Shown here piece by piece: positions 46,009 to 55,669 of a stretch of DNA of 64,000 nt; within the stretch, counting starts at the first letter, position 1, and every line of letters starts with the position of its first letter. The stretch covers positions 496,001 to 560,000 of the forward strand of contig JALVFE010000016.1 in NCBI GenBank assembly GCA_027030245.1, in the 5' to 3' direction. The notes under the pieces were generated by a model. It was not told where the DNA came from. It made no database searches and saw only the letters and a list, made by a program, of their open reading frames with translations. Position numbers and translations under genes: made by a program. Origin of the DNA: Melioribacteraceae bacterium. GTDB taxonomy: Bacteria > Bacteroidota > Ignavibacteria > Ignavibacteriales > Melioribacteraceae.

Positions 46009-46495
46009 TTTTATCTTCTACAAGTAGCGCAACGGCGTAAGCTTTAATACCTTCTTCCCTTCCGACAAACCCCATTTTTTCGGATGTGGTTGCTTTAACG
46101 GAAACGGAACCGACCGGCACGTTAAGAATATTCGCAATGGATTTACGGATTCCGTCGATGAACGGCTTCAGCTTCGGTTTTTCCGCAACTACGGTTGTAT
46201 CGAGATTACCGAGCCGGTAATCATGTTTTATAATCAATTCGTTTACTTTGGAAAGTAAAATTTTACTGTCGATGTTTTTATATTGTTCGTCCGTATCGGG
46301 AAAATGTTTTCCGATATCGCCGAGAGCAAGGGCTCCGAGCATAGCGTCGCAAATTGCATGAAGTAAAACATCCGCATCGGAATGACCGGCAAGTCCTTTT
46401 TCGGAAGGTATTTCGATTCCACCGAGTATTAGTTTTCTGTTTTCGGCAAATTTGTGCACATCGTATCCGAAACCGATTCTAAAAGGAGAATTCAA
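46001..46495 (-). CDS. ispF: 2-C-methyl-D-erythritol 2,4-cyclodiphosphate synthase
   Basis: A step of the MEP isoprenoid pathway. The 164-residue protein has zinc ligands Asp 12 and His 14 in GFGYDVHKF and His near 46, with [20 protein letters not shown]. The C-terminus has [20 protein letters not shown]. It shares a four-base overlap with the acylphosphatase gene and an eight-base one with dedA, so all three are translated together. Confidence 0.97.
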   Translation of the reverse strand: MNSPFRIGFGYDVHKFAENRKLILGGIEIPSEKGLAGHSDADVLLHAICDAMLGALALGDIGKHFPDTDEQYKNIDSKILLSKVNELIIKHDYRLGNLDTTVVAEKPKLKPFIDGIRKSIANILNVPVGSVSVKATTSEKMGFVGREEGIKAYAVALLVEDKND

Positions 46496-46776
46496 TATCT
46501 TACCTCGAAATTTTCGAACTCATTTTCCGGTTCGCCCCATTTTACCTTTACGTCTTTAACGTATGCGTGCGAAGGTCCGATTTTAATTTTCTTGATTAAT
46601 TCTTTAATTAAATATTCAGGTCCTTCCGCTACGGTCAGAACTTCACCGGTATATAAATTTTTCGTAAACCCTTTTAAGCCGAGTTGTTGGGCATTGCGCA
46701 AAACAAAATACCTGAAACCAACGCCTTGCACAACACCGCTCGCAACAATTTCAGCTCTTAATACTTTTTCTTCCAT
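46492..46776 (-). CDS. acyP: Acylphosphatase
   Basis: A 94-residue enzyme hydrolysing acyl phosphates. The catalytic Arg is in [20 protein letters not shown] and Asn in [11 protein letters not shown], both present. The ATG at 46776 is preferred to an in-frame TTG at 46782. Its start overlaps the EamA gene by 26 bases, which is a large overlap but both frames are well supported. Confidence 0.93.
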   Translation of the reverse strand: MEEKVLRAEIVASGVVQGVGFRYFVLRNAQQLGLKGFTKNLYTGEVLTVAEGPEYLIKELIKKIKIGPSHAYVKDVKVKWGEPENEFENFEVRY

Positions 46777-47698
46777 TTTCAAAATAGTCGTAGGTTTCCG
46801 AAATAATCAATCCGGAAAAAATTAACACCGCTCCAAAGATTCCAAAATTAGTGATTTTTTCATTTAATATAAAGAATGCCAAAATCGATGCAAAAATCGG
46901 TTCAAGGGAATAAATAATTGCCGCTTTAGTCGGCGTAACATTTTTTTGAAATTTGGTAATTATTGCCGTGGTTATTAGCGTTGCAAAAATTGCGGTATAC
47001 AAAATCCCGAAAATAAGATAATCCGTAAACTCTATACGTATTTTCTCTATATCCGAAAAATCAAAAAAGGAAGAAGCGGCAAAAGCGGCTATGGCAGTAA
47101 CTGCCATCTGCATGAACAAAATCACCGTAAAGCCGTGCTTGTTGGTAACGATATCCAAATAAACCACATAAACGGCAAAAAAGACTGCGCAGAGTAACGT
47201 GAAAAAATCCCCGATATTAAAATTGGTTGCCAAATCGGAAATAAAAGTAAAAATTGAATTACCTCTGCCGGATAAAAATAAAATTCCGGCAAACACCAAA
47301 ATAATTCCGATTATAGAACCTTTTGTCGGGGGTTTTCTTTCCAGTATTGTTTGAAGAACCGGCACCATAACAACCGATGAGCCTGTTATAAAAGCGGAAT
47401 TTGTGGCGGATGTAAATTTTAAACCTATGGTTTGGGTTGCAAATCCCAAAAAGAAAAACAACCCAAGTAATCCGCCTGATATAATCGCAGCTTTATTAAA
47501 TTCACTTTTGAATTTGAAAACAAAAGGTAAAAGCAATAAAGTGGCAAGAAGAAATCTCAATCCGATAAAAAGCATTGAAGAAACATCTTGCAAAGATACT
47601 TTTACGATTACAAAAGTGCCGCTCCATAAAACCGTGGCGATTAGAAGAGCCGATTCGGAAAAATATTTACCGCGCGCCCGGCGAACGTTATTTTTCAT
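46751..47698 (-). CDS. DMT/EamA family transporter
   Basis: A ten-helix drug/metabolite transporter of 315 residues, with two EamA repeats. Signatures include ALLIATVLWSGTFVIVKVSL at the start of repeat one and KAAIIYSLEPIFASILAFFI in repeat two. ATG 47698 is chosen because it makes an N-terminus of normal length and its coding overlaps the era stop (ATGAAAAATAA). A longer frame reaching 47767 would run inside era. The substrate is unknown. Confidence 0.88.
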   Translation of the reverse strand: MKNNVRRARGKYFSESALLIATVLWSGTFVIVKVSLQDVSSMLFIGLRFLLATLLLLPFVFKFKSEFNKAAIISGGLLGLFFFLGFATQTIGLKFTSATNSAFITGSSVVMVPVLQTILERKPPTKGSIIGIILVFAGILFLSGRGNSIFTFISDLATNFNIGDFFTLLCAVFFAVYVVYLDIVTNKHGFTVILFMQMAVTAIAAFAASSFFDFSDIEKIRIEFTDYLIFGILYTAIFATLITTAIITKFQKNVTPTKAAIIYSLEPIFASILAFFILNEKITNFGIFGAVLIFSGLIISETYDYFENGRKSIKS

Positions 47699-48596
47699 CG
47701 CCGGTAACGTAACCGAACCGTTTAAGAATATTAGGATTCGAGCGCCATTTAGGTCTAACCTTAACACGCAATTCCAAAAATACGGGGCGACCTAAAAAAT
47801 TTTCCACCGCCTCGCGTGCAACCTTACCCAACTTTTTTATTTGTTCGCCGTTTTTCCCAATAATAATGGGCTTTTGCGTTTCTTTTTCTACAATTATATT
47901 AGCGAGAATATAATCCTTCCCTTTTTCCCGTTCCTTAAATTCTTCAATAATTACTTCGGTGCTAAACGGAACTTCATCTCTGTAAAATTCAAATATTTTT
48001 TCACGGATTAATTCGGATACGAAAAATCTTTCATCGCGGTCGGACAATTGATCGTCGGGATAATATTTTGGTCCTTCGGGTAAATATTCCAAAATTGCGT
48101 TTAATACTTCGGAAACGTTTGCGCCAAGTGTAGCGGAAACCGGTATTACTTTTTTGAACAGACCGGTTTTCTCTATGGATTTTATAATATTATTCAATGC
48201 GGTTTCGTTCGACAAATCAATTTTGTTGACCACCATAATTTTTGGAATATTTACTTTATTGATGATTTCCCGAACTTTTTCGTCTTGAAGCGCCGCGGCG
48301 TTCGGGTCGGCGGAAATATCAATCATAAAAACCAGTACATCGGCATCCTTAACGGAATTGAGCACATACTCGAGCATTTTTTCCTGCAGTAAATATGTAG
48401 GTTTTAATATGCCCGGCGTATCTAAAAAAATTATCTGATAATTTTCGTCGCTCAAAATTCCCAAAATATTTTTGCGTGTTGTCTGTGGTTTTTTTGTAGT
48501 GATAGAAAGTTTTTGTCCGATTAATGCATTCATCAAAGTAGATTTACCTACATTGGGTTTCCCGATTATTGCAACGTAACCGCTTTTTGTCTTCAT
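47688..48596 (-). CDS. era: GTPase Era
   Basis: Assembly factor for the small ribosomal subunit. The GTPase domain has GKPNVGKST (G1), DTPGI (G3) and NKID (G4). The C-terminal KH domain includes KPIIIGKNGEQIKKLGKVAR and VFLELRVKVRPKWR. At 302 residues it is of normal length. It heads a seven-gene overlapping operon down to ltaE. Confidence 0.97.
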   Translation of the reverse strand: MKTKSGYVAIIGKPNVGKSTLMNALIGQKLSITTKKPQTTRKNILGILSDENYQIIFLDTPGILKPTYLLQEKMLEYVLNSVKDADVLVFMIDISADPNAAALQDEKVREIINKVNIPKIMVVNKIDLSNETALNNIIKSIEKTGLFKKVIPVSATLGANVSEVLNAILEYLPEGPKYYPDDQLSDRDERFFVSELIREKIFEFYRDEVPFSTEVIIEEFKEREKGKDYILANIIVEKETQKPIIIGKNGEQIKKLGKVAREAVENFLGRPVFLELRVKVRPKWRSNPNILKRFGYVTGDEK

Positions 48597-48669
48597 AATT
48601 TTCCCGGATGATTTTGTAAAATAAAATGCAAAATAGAAATTGGGTTCATCAAAGGCAAATATAAAAGAT

Positions 48670-48696
48670 TGCCCGTCCGGAATTACCGGACGGGAA
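48670..48696 (-). terminator. Terminator after trxB
   Basis: CCCGTCCGG (48672-48680) and CCGGACGGG (48686-48694) form a perfect GC-rich 9-bp stem with a five-base loop, seven bases after the trxB stop. On the minus strand a T-rich stretch (CTTTTATATTTG) follows three bases later. Confidence 0.7.
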
Positions 48697-48701
48697 TAAA
48701 T

Positions 48702-49652
48702 TTAGGCAAGTTCTTTTTCTTCCAACCAATGTTGGGCATCGAGAGCAGCCATACAACCTGTTCCCGCTGCGGTTACCGCTTGCCGGTAAACTTTATCGGC
48801 AACATCTCCCGCGGCAAAAACGCCTTCAACATTAGTTTTAGTCGTGCCGGGTTCAACAATTAAATATCCGGTCTCATCCATTTCGAGTTGACCTTTGAAA
48901 ATATCAGTGTTGGGTTTATGCCCGATTGCAATAAAAATTCCGTCCACATCGACTTGTTGTGTGGAACCGTCTTTAGTATTTTCGAGCAAAGCACCGGTAA
49001 CAAATTTAATTCCGTTTTCCTCTTTACCCAAAACCTCTTTAATTACCGCATTGGTAATGAATTTAATTTTGGGGTTTTTACGTGCTCTCTCAAGCATAAT
49101 TCTGGAAGCCCGGAATCCCTCGCGTCTATGAACGATAGTAACTTCGGAAGCAAATTTAGTAAGGTAATTTGCCTCTTCCATTGCGGTATCGCCGCCGCCA
49201 ACCACAATCACTTTTTTATCCCTGTAGAAAAATCCGTCGCAAGTGGCACAAGCGGAAACTCCGTAACCCATGTATTTCTGTTCGCTTTCCAAACCGAGTA
49301 ATCTTGCCGAAGCGCCCGTGGCAATTATTACCGCATCGGCGGTATGAACTTCGTCTCCGGTTTTTATTACAAAAGGTCTGGCGGAAAAATCAACTTCCGT
49401 AACTTCTTTGAAGAAACAATTTGCACCGAATTTACATGCTTGTTTCCTCATTATGTCCATTAATTCCGGACCTTGAATACCGTTTTCGAAACCAGGATAA
49501 TTTTCAACTTCCGTCGTTATGGTTAATTGTCCACCCGGTTGCATACCTTCAAAAATAACGGGATTTAAATCGGCTCTTCCCGCATAAATCGCCGCAGTCA
49601 ATCCTGCCGGACCGGAACCAATAATAACTACTTTATGATGATTTTCTGACAT
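48702..49652 (-). CDS. trxB: Thioredoxin-disulfide reductase
   Basis: An NADPH-dependent flavoenzyme keeping thioredoxin reduced. The 316-residue protein shows FAD motif [20 protein letters not shown], redox CATC in [21 protein letters not shown] motif [18 protein letters not shown] and the C-terminal FAD contact [19 protein letters not shown]. The ATG at 49652 follows GGAGTTACA, so it is chosen over an in-frame ATG at 49700. Confidence 0.95.
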   Translation of the reverse strand: MSENHHKVVIIGSGPAGLTAAIYAGRADLNPVIFEGMQPGGQLTITTEVENYPGFENGIQGPELMDIMRKQACKFGANCFFKEVTEVDFSARPFVIKTGDEVHTADAVIIATGASARLLGLESEQKYMGYGVSACATCDGFFYRDKKVIVVGGGDTAMEEANYLTKFASEVTIVHRREGFRASRIMLERARKNPKIKFITNAVIKEVLGKEENGIKFVTGALLENTKDGSTQQVDVDGIFIAIGHKPNTDIFKGQLEMDETGYLIVEPGTTKTNVEGVFAAGDVADKVYRQAVTAAGTGCMAALDAQHWLEEKELA

Positions 49653-49754
49653 TGTAACTCCGTTTTTTATTTCATAAATATCATTTCTTGTAAAATTCAA
49701 TTTATATATGATACATTAGTGCAAAGAAAGGTTCAAATTATTCGGATAAACCGC

Positions 49755-50687
49755 TCAATTTTTCATCAAAAATCCGGCGTTTCTTTTCAAACCTTTAAGC
49801 TTTGCACGGTAAATGGGACTTTCTTTAAATTTATTTTTAAATTCTTTGTTATCCATCGCCAGAACATCTTCAAGATTTAGTTCAATATTCTCTGTTTCCC
49901 GGAAATTTTTATTGCCGGCAGGACGGGAAAATTTAACGTTCCACGGACAAACGTCTTGACAAATATCGCAGCCGAAAATCCAGTTTTCAAATTTACCTAA
50001 AAATTCATCCGGAATCTCACCCTTATTTTCAATTGTCAAATACGATATACATTTGTTCGAATCAACCACATAATTTTCCACAATCGCATCTGTCGGACAA
50101 GCATCGATGCAAGCAGTGCACGTTCCGCAAAAATTTGGGATTGGTTCATCATAAGAAAATTTGTAATTCGTAATAATTTCACCGAGAAAAATCCAACTTC
50201 CATACCCACGCGTAATTACGTTGGAATGCTTTCCCATCCATCCGATACCCGCACGCACCGCCCAGACTTTATCCATAACCGGACCGGTATCAACATAATA
50301 AACCGATTCGAAACCTTCGTCAATTTCTTTTAACTTACTTACCATTTTTTCGAGCATTTCCCACATTATAAAATGATAATCACGCCCCCAAGCATATCTT
50401 GAAACCTTACCGTAATTCTCTTTTCCCGAATATTCCGCTTCAGTGTAATAATTCACCGCAAGACTTATCACGCTTTCGGCGCTTTGAAGAATATTGCGGA
50501 CATTTTTTCTTTTTTCAATATTTCTTTCCATATAAGTCATTCCGGCATGGTAATTATTTTCGAGCCATTTTTCCAACGCGGCAATTTCTTCATTCAAAAT
50601 CTCCGCTTTTGTAAACCCCACCAAATCAAATCCGGTATCTTTTGCAATTTTTATTACGGTTTCGTTATCGAGTTTTGTTTCTTTCAT
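49755..50687 (-). CDS. queG: Epoxyqueuosine reductase
   Basis: The last step of queuosine synthesis for tRNA, a cobalamin and iron-sulfur enzyme. The 310-residue protein has two ferredoxin clusters, CGTCTACIDACPTDAIVENY and CDICQDVCPWNVKFSR, with CISYLTIENKG between them. It lacks the C-terminal HEAT extension of the longer E. coli type (about 380 residues), as in the short Bacillus-like form. The Rieske protein gene precedes it by 16 bases on the same strand. Confidence 0.94.
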   Translation of the reverse strand: MKETKLDNETVIKIAKDTGFDLVGFTKAEILNEEIAALEKWLENNYHAGMTYMERNIEKRKNVRNILQSAESVISLAVNYYTEAEYSGKENYGKVSRYAWGRDYHFIMWEMLEKMVSKLKEIDEGFESVYYVDTGPVMDKVWAVRAGIGWMGKHSNVITRGYGSWIFLGEIITNYKFSYDEPIPNFCGTCTACIDACPTDAIVENYVVDSNKCISYLTIENKGEIPDEFLGKFENWIFGCDICQDVCPWNVKFSRPAGNKNFRETENIELNLEDVLAMDNKEFKNKFKESPIYRAKLKGLKRNAGFLMKN

Positions 50688-50703
50688 AAATATTGTTTTA
50701 TTA

Positions 50704-51039
50704 TTACCATTTTAATTCTTGCGGAATCACTTCGGCAAAAACATAATCATTTTCAATTTTTATTTTATAAGTTTTAAGTCCATTTCCGCCGTTATTTTTC
50801 TTTCCGTTTTCAAGATTGAATTCCCAACCGTGAAGCGGGCAAACAACATTGCATCCCTCTATTGTTCCCTCGTAAATCAACGCGCTTTTTTGATGCGGAC
50901 AAATATTACTTACCGCATATATTCTACCGTCAATTTTAAATACGGCAATATCAGTATCGTTTATGAAAAATCTCTTTCCGGTTTTTTCTTTTAATTCCGA
51001 AATATGACAAAGTTTAAAATAATTGCTTGTCACGGGCAT
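50704..51039 (-). CDS. Rieske [2Fe-2S] ferredoxin
   Basis: A 111-residue small Rieske protein. Both cluster motifs are present: CPHQKSAL (Cys-x-His) and CPLHGWEF (Cys-x2-His), joined by YEGTIEGCNVV. It resembles the NirD or bphA3-like ferredoxins that donate electrons to oxygenases or nitrite reductase. No oxygenase is nearby. Its ATG shares one base with the TAA of the MBL hydrolase gene (TAATG), so they are coupled. Confidence 0.9.
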   Translation of the reverse strand: MPVTSNYFKLCHISELKEKTGKRFFINDTDIAVFKIDGRIYAVSNICPHQKSALIYEGTIEGCNVVCPLHGWEFNLENGKKNNGGNGLKTYKIKIENDYVFAEVIPQELKW

Positions 51040-51884
51040 TACAATTTTTCATATTTTTCTTTTACCTTAAACCCTTTATCGGTCTTGGTAACCGTAGCCG
51101 CTGTCACAAATGGATCGTGTTCGAATACCAATTTCCATTCTTCTTCCACAGCCATCGACAAATATTTTTTCTTTTCTTGAACCGTTATCAAAGGTTGAAT
51201 ATCATAACCCATAACATAAGGAATGGGAATGTGGGACATTGTAGGAATCAAATCACCGCAGAAAAGTAACGTTGTAGATTCATCGGAAAGTTTAACCATT
51301 TGTTGAGCAAAAGTATGTCCGTTAATTTCAATTAATTCAATTTCATCGTCGAATTGTGAAGTTCCGTCGATAAATTGCAATACACCTTCTTCGTGCAACG
51401 GTAAAAATCTATCAGCAATAAAACTTCCCCTGTCCCTATCGGAAGGATTTAAAGCCCAATCGAAGTGTTTTTTCTGAACGTAATACTTTGCATTCGGGAA
51501 AGCGGGAACCATTTTTCCGTCTTCAAATTTTGTAGACCCGCCGGTGTGATCGAAATGCAAATGCGTAAGAATTACATCCGTAATGTCTTGCGGCGCTAAA
51601 TTTTCTTGAGTCAGTGAATTTTCCAAATCCGATTGGGATTTATCAATCCGGTAAATTTTGTTAAACTTTTCATCCCAAAAATTCCCGATTCCCGTATCAA
51701 TTAGAATTTTTCTTTCATTGCAGCTCAGAAGAACGCATCTTGTACCTAGAGTAATTCTGTTCGCTTCATCCGGCGGATTGGTTTTTTGCCATAATACTTT
51801 CGGTATAATTCCAAACATTGCGCCGCCGTCTAATCCGAAGGTTCCGGTCGGTAAAAATTTAACTTCATATTTTCCGATTTTCAT
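51039..51884 (-). CDS. MBL-fold metallo-hydrolase
   Basis: A 281-residue metallo-beta-lactamase-like enzyme. The metal site is VILTHLHFDHTGG, with further ligands in INGHTFAQQMVKL (His), LLFCGDLIPTM (Asp) and KLVFEHDPFV (His). The family covers lactonases, glyoxalases and others, and the substrate is not clear. TAATG coupling with the Rieske gene suggests a joint role. Confidence 0.85.
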   Translation of the reverse strand: MKIGKYEVKFLPTGTFGLDGGAMFGIIPKVLWQKTNPPDEANRITLGTRCVLLSCNERKILIDTGIGNFWDEKFNKIYRIDKSQSDLENSLTQENLAPQDITDVILTHLHFDHTGGSTKFEDGKMVPAFPNAKYYVQKKHFDWALNPSDRDRGSFIADRFLPLHEEGVLQFIDGTSQFDDEIELIEINGHTFAQQMVKLSDESTTLLFCGDLIPTMSHIPIPYVMGYDIQPLITVQEKKKYLSMAVEEEWKLVFEHDPFVTAATVTKTDKGFKVKEKYEKL

Positions 51885-51924
51885 AATTCGTTTCCCAAAT
51901 ACTTATCTGAAAATAGCGTTTTTA

Positions 51925-51966
51925 AAATAAAAAAACCGCAACGAAAAAACTCATTGCGGTTTTAAA
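51925..51966 (-). terminator. Terminator after the ferredoxin gene
   Basis: AAAACCGCAA (51932-51941) and TTGCGGTTTT (51954-51963) make a 10-bp stem with a 12-base loop. On the minus strand a run of T follows. It lies about 20 bases after the ferredoxin stop. Confidence 0.85.
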
Positions 51967-51984
51967 CTTAGCGGGCGTCATTAA

Positions 51985-52323
51985 TTACGAACGGCCTTCA
52001 AGTTCATCTAACATTTCTTTTTTCTTCATTAATGTTTCTTTATCTTCAACGTGGTTCGGATCCGGAACACAGCAATCAACCGGACACACAGCGGCACATT
52101 GCGGTTCATCGTAGAAACCGACGCATTCGGTACATTTATCTGGTACTATGTAATAAAATTCATCCGAATAAAAACCTGTAGCTCCTGAAGGTGCGGGATC
52201 ATCGGGACCGTAAGTTTTACCTCCTAATTCCCATTCCGAACCGCCCTCGTAAATTGCGTTATTCGGGCATTCCGGTTCGCAAGCTCCGCAATTGATGCAC
52301 TCATCAGTTATCATTATAGCCAT
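51985..52323 (-). CDS. Two-cluster 4Fe-4S ferredoxin with inter-cluster insertion
   Basis: A 112-residue cytoplasmic electron carrier. Cluster one is [17 protein letters not shown], the second [20 protein letters not shown]. The CX2CX8CX3C of the second is typical of Chlorobium and chromatium-type ferredoxins. Between them is a 38-residue stretch rich in Gly, Pro and Asp ([15 protein letters not shown]), longer than usual. The ATG at 52323 has AAGGAG at the right spacing; an in-frame TTG before it is less likely. A terminator follows. Its partner enzyme is unknown. Confidence 0.92.
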   Translation of the reverse strand: MAIMITDECINCGACEPECPNNAIYEGGSEWELGGKTYGPDDPAPSGATGFYSDEFYYIVPDKCTECVGFYDEPQCAAVCPVDCCVPDPNHVEDKETLMKKKEMLDELEGRS

Positions 52324-52534
52324 GGCCAACTCCTTTGAAATTACTGGTAAATTATTATTTAATTTTTACAAAAATAAAACCGATTTACAAATTCAAATTT
52401 AACGTATAAGTAAAAATAACAAGTTCCGTTAAAAAGACAAACAACTACAAAAATATAATTCTAAACTCACTCAATTATAAAAAAAGGCGCGGGAAAAAAC
52501 AAGACAAAACCTTCTTATTTTACAGGATAAAAAA

Positions 52535-53248
52535 TTACCAGCTGCCGCTAGCACCTCCGCCGCCGAAAGAACCGCCGCCGCCGGAGAATCCTCCGAAACT
52601 TCCGCCGCCGCTCGAAAATCCGCCGCCGCCGAATCCGCCACCGTAATAAATTATTCCTCCGCCTCTGCCTCCTCTTCTTCTGGAAGCGAGAATAAAAAAG
52701 ATAAAGAACAAAATCATGTAAAAAACAAAAACACCTATCGGATCACTTTCCTTTTTCTTCGGTTTACCGGTATATTCCCCTTTTGTTGCTTTGATAATAG
52801 CGCTTAAACCGGCTACTATTCCTTTGTAATAATCTCCTCTTTTGAAAAACGGTGCGACTTCGTTACGTAAAATAGAACTTGCAAGTGCATCGGGTAATGC
52901 TCCTTCCAGACCATAACCGACTTCGATTCTCATTTTTCTGTCTTTCTTTGCAATTAAAAAGAGAATGCCGTTGTCGTGCTCTTTCGTTCCTATTTTGTTT
53001 TTCTCCGCAACTTCATTCGCATACATTTCAATCGGATAACCGTTTAGCGAGTTAATCATCAAAACAACAATCTGGGTAGATGTGGAATCGTCAAATTCCC
53101 TTAATGCTTGTTCCAAATATCTCATCTGGTCGGTGGTAAGCGTACCGGTAAAATCGTTAACATAATTTTTTAACGAAGGTATCTCGGGTTGTGCATTTAA
53201 GTACCAACCCGAGAAAAATATAAAAATTATGACTTTCAGATATTTCAT
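52535..53248 (-). CDS. TPM domain membrane protein (YgcG-type)
   Basis: A 237-residue exported protein. A signal peptide (1-19) leads to the TPM (TPM_phosphatase) domain with KNYVNDFTGTLTTDQMRYLE, then EVGYGLEGALPDALASSILR. A membrane helix (VFVFYMILFFIFFILASR, about 175) is followed by a C-terminal Gly-Ser rich tail. Such YgcG-like proteins occur beside LemA and are tied to envelope or photosystem repair in other groups. It is coupled to the LemA gene by a three-base gap. Confidence 0.92.
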   Translation of the reverse strand: MKYLKVIIFIFFSGWYLNAQPEIPSLKNYVNDFTGTLTTDQMRYLEQALREFDDSTSTQIVVLMINSLNGYPIEMYANEVAEKNKIGTKEHDNGILFLIAKKDRKMRIEVGYGLEGALPDALASSILRNEVAPFFKRGDYYKGIVAGLSAIIKATKGEYTGKPKKKESDPIGVFVFYMILFFIFFILASRRRGGRGGGIIYYGGGFGGGGFSSGGGSFGGFSGGGGSFGGGGASGSW

Positions 53249-53251
53249 ATT

Positions 53252-53848
53252 TTAAAATTGAACCTTAGGCGGTTTTTCGGAACCTTCGACCGATTTGAAA
53301 TATTGTTTCTCTCTGAAGCCCGTCATATTAGCAATAAAATTCGCCGGGAATCTTCTTATGGTTGTATTGTATTCTTGCACCACTTTGTTAAATTTTCTTC
53401 TTTCAACAGCAATTCTGTTTTCGGTTCCTTCCAGCTGGGCCTGCAATTGAAGGAAGTTTTCGTTTGCTTTTAATTCGGGGTACCTTTCCACAGTTACAAG
53501 CAACCGGGATAAAGCGCTGCTCAGTCCGTCTTGCGCGGCTTGAAATTTTTGAAACGCATTAGGATCGCTTAACATTTCCGGAGTAAGTTTTATTTGATTA
53601 ACTTTTGCCCGCGCTTCGGTAACCGCAGTGTATGTTTCTTTTTCGAATTTTGCCACACCTTTTACGGTTTCAACTAAATTGGGAATCAAGTCGGCTCTAC
53701 GCTGGTATTGGTTTTCCACTTGACTCCATTGCTGCATAACTTTTTCATCCAGAGTTACCAATTTATTATAAACCCCAACTCCCCATAAAATTGCACCGAT
53801 TATAACGATGAGAATAGCGACCGCTACTCCGCAACCGATTTTTTTCAT
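53252..53848 (-). CDS. lemA: LemA family protein
   Basis: A 198-residue inner membrane protein with an N-terminal helix (residues 5-24) and a soluble helical bundle. It has the family segment VTLDEKVMQQWSQVENQYQR, YQRRADLIPNLVETVKGVAK and PNAFQKFQAAQDGLSSALSR. The function is unclear. GGAGG precedes the ATG. It is the first gene of the LemA-TPM pair. Confidence 0.95.
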   Translation of the reverse strand: MKKIGCGVAVAILIVIIGAILWGVGVYNKLVTLDEKVMQQWSQVENQYQRRADLIPNLVETVKGVAKFEKETYTAVTEARAKVNQIKLTPEMLSDPNAFQKFQAAQDGLSSALSRLLVTVERYPELKANENFLQLQAQLEGTENRIAVERRKFNKVVQEYNTTIRRFPANFIANMTGFREKQYFKSVEGSEKPPKVQF

Positions 53849-53859
53849 TATACCTCCGA

Positions 53860-55221
53860 TTAATTTGTTAAACTTCGCATCGGCGCGGGAATTCTTCCGC
53901 CGCGACCGACAAATTTATTACTGCTTAATTCCGAAACCTTCATCACCGGGGCTTTGCCGAGCAATCCGCCGTAATCCACGTAGTCTCCGATTTTCTTTCC
54001 GTATGCGGGAATCAATCGTGCGGAAGTAGTTTTATCGTTAATCACGCCGATTGCGCATTCATCTGCAATTATACCCGCAATAGTAGATTCGGGTGTATCG
54101 CCGGGAATTGCTATCATGTCCAAACCCACGGAACAGACGGAAGTCATTGCCTCCAACTTTTCAATTGTGATATGTCCTTTTTCCGCAGCTCTAATCATTC
54201 CTTGGTCTTCGCTTACGGGAATGAAAGCTCCGCTCATTCCGCCAACGGAAGAGCTTGCCATTAATCCGCCTTTTTTAACCGCATCGTTTAACATTGCCAG
54301 CGCGGCTGTAGTTCCGGCTGCTCCAACATCTTCAATCCCCATAGCCTTTAAAACATCGGCAATGCTGTCGCCTTCGGCGGGAGTTGGAGCCAAGGAAATA
54401 TCAATAATTCCAAACGGGATTCCGTGCATTGCGGCAACTTTTCTTCCTATCAATTCTCCTGCCCGCGTAATTTTAAAAGTTGTTTTCTTGATGATCTCGG
54501 CAAGTTGTTGCAAATCCACATTGCCTGCGGTTTTTATCGCATCCAAAACAACGCCGGGGCCGCTTATGCCCATGTTAATTGTAACTTCCGCTTCCGACAC
54601 TCCGTGAAAAGCACCGGCAACGAACGGATTATCTTCCGGCACGTTGCAAAAAACAACCAACTTAGCGCAACCTATCGAGTCTCTGTCTTTTGTAAGTTCG
54701 GCAGTTTTCTTTACCGCCTGCGCCATCATGTTCACCGCATCTATATTAATTCCCGCTTTCGTCGATGCCACGTTAACGCTCGATACAACCCTTTCGGTAG
54801 AAGCCAAAGCATACGGAATTGCTTTTATCAATTCTTTCTCGCCGTTTGTAAATCCTTTTTGCACCAAAGCGGAAAACCCGCCAATGTAGTCAACGCCAAC
54901 ATCTTCGGCGGCTTTGTCCAAAATCTTTGCAACTTCTACAAATTCTTCGGCATTCAAGCCATCAAAAGCAATTGAGACTGGAGTAACGGCAATTCTTTTA
55001 TTGGCTATGGAAATACCGAACTGAGCTTCCACTTGCTCGGCGTAGTTGACATGGTTTTTCGCATACTTTAAAATTTTGGAATAGATTTTCTCTTTCGTTA
55101 TTTCGATATTACGGTCGTAGCAATCGCGCAAACTTATTCCCATTGTTACCGTGCGGATATCGAAATGTTCGATTTCCGTCATTTTAATAGTTTCGAGAAC
55201 TTCTTCGAATTCGTAAGGCAT
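53860..55221 (-). CDS. UPF0210/DUF711 PFL family protein
   Basis: A 453-residue cytoplasmic protein of the DUF711 family, structurally related to pyruvate formate-lyase. It shows the conserved [52 protein letters not shown] and [20 protein letters not shown]. Its biochemical role is unknown. The ACT protein gene precedes it by 19 bases, the usual neighbour of this family. Confidence 0.93.
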   Translation of the reverse strand: MPYEFEEVLETIKMTEIEHFDIRTVTMGISLRDCYDRNIEITKEKIYSKILKYAKNHVNYAEQVEAQFGISIANKRIAVTPVSIAFDGLNAEEFVEVAKILDKAAEDVGVDYIGGFSALVQKGFTNGEKELIKAIPYALASTERVVSSVNVASTKAGINIDAVNMMAQAVKKTAELTKDRDSIGCAKLVVFCNVPEDNPFVAGAFHGVSEAEVTINMGISGPGVVLDAIKTAGNVDLQQLAEIIKKTTFKITRAGELIGRKVAAMHGIPFGIIDISLAPTPAEGDSIADVLKAMGIEDVGAAGTTAALAMLNDAVKKGGLMASSSVGGMSGAFIPVSEDQGMIRAAEKGHITIEKLEAMTSVCSVGLDMIAIPGDTPESTIAGIIADECAIGVINDKTTSARLIPAYGKKIGDYVDYGGLLGKAPVMKVSELSSNKFVGRGGRIPAPMRSLTN

Positions 55222-55240
55222 AATTTTATTTCCTTAATTT

Positions 55241-55669
55241 TTAAACCCGGTGCATATAACGGAACACGTCTTCGTGTTGAAGGTAAATTTTAACTTTTAA
55301 TTCGTCCGCCACTTTGTTCATTGTTTCTTGTAATTCACGCAAACCTTTTTTGGATGAACCGATATTTATTACCATCATCATAGTATAAAAATCGGAAAGG
55401 ATTTTTTGGCTGATATCCAAAATATCGCATCCGGCTTCGTAAAGGGCTTTTGTAATTCCCGCAACAATTCCCGGATGATTCATTCCGAACGAAGTTAATA
55501 TCACTCTACCGGAATCTGAAGATTCAACCCTTGAAGGTTGCCCGGACTTTTCCAACTTTCTCACTGCTTTTTCCACAACTTCCTTAACCAATTGCGGTGT
55601 GGCGTTTTCCCCCAATTCTTCAATTGCTTCCAAAGTTATTTTTCTTAATTCTTGTTCAGAGAGACTCAC
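55241..55669 (-). CDS. ACT domain protein, UPF0237-like
   Basis: A 142-residue protein. The last 90 residues are an ACT domain (RVILTSFGMNHPGIVAGITK, then SKKGLRELQETMNKVADELK). The first 45 residues (LTLEAIEEL-type helix, ENATPQLVKEVVEKAVRKLE) form a charged helical extension not found in the standard 90-residue UPF0237 protein. The GTG start overlaps the upstream stop as GTGA and has AAAGGAG before it. The ACT domain probably senses an amino acid for the UPF0210 partner, by analogy. Confidence 0.88.
   Translation of the reverse strand: MSLSEQELRKITLEAIEELGENATPQLVKEVVEKAVRKLEKSGQPSRVESSDSGRVILTSFGMNHPGIVAGITKALYEAGCDILDISQKILSDFYTMMMVINIGSSKKGLRELQETMNKVADELKVKIYLQHEDVFRYMHRV

Noticed and set aside
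47699-47767. N-terminal extension of the EamA transporter
   Set aside because: It runs inside era and gives no membrane-compatible start.
48888-49301. 137-codon plus-strand frame opposite trxB
   Set aside because: Antisense shadow of trxB; no ribosome site or homology features.
52550-52680. Dense GCC/CCG repeat considered as a CRISPR or simple-sequence repeat
   Set aside because: It encodes the Gly-Ser tail of the TPM protein in frame, with codon variation.
54116-54607. 163-codon plus-strand frame opposite UPF0210
   Set aside because: It is antisense to a well-supported conserved gene and its translation has no family character.
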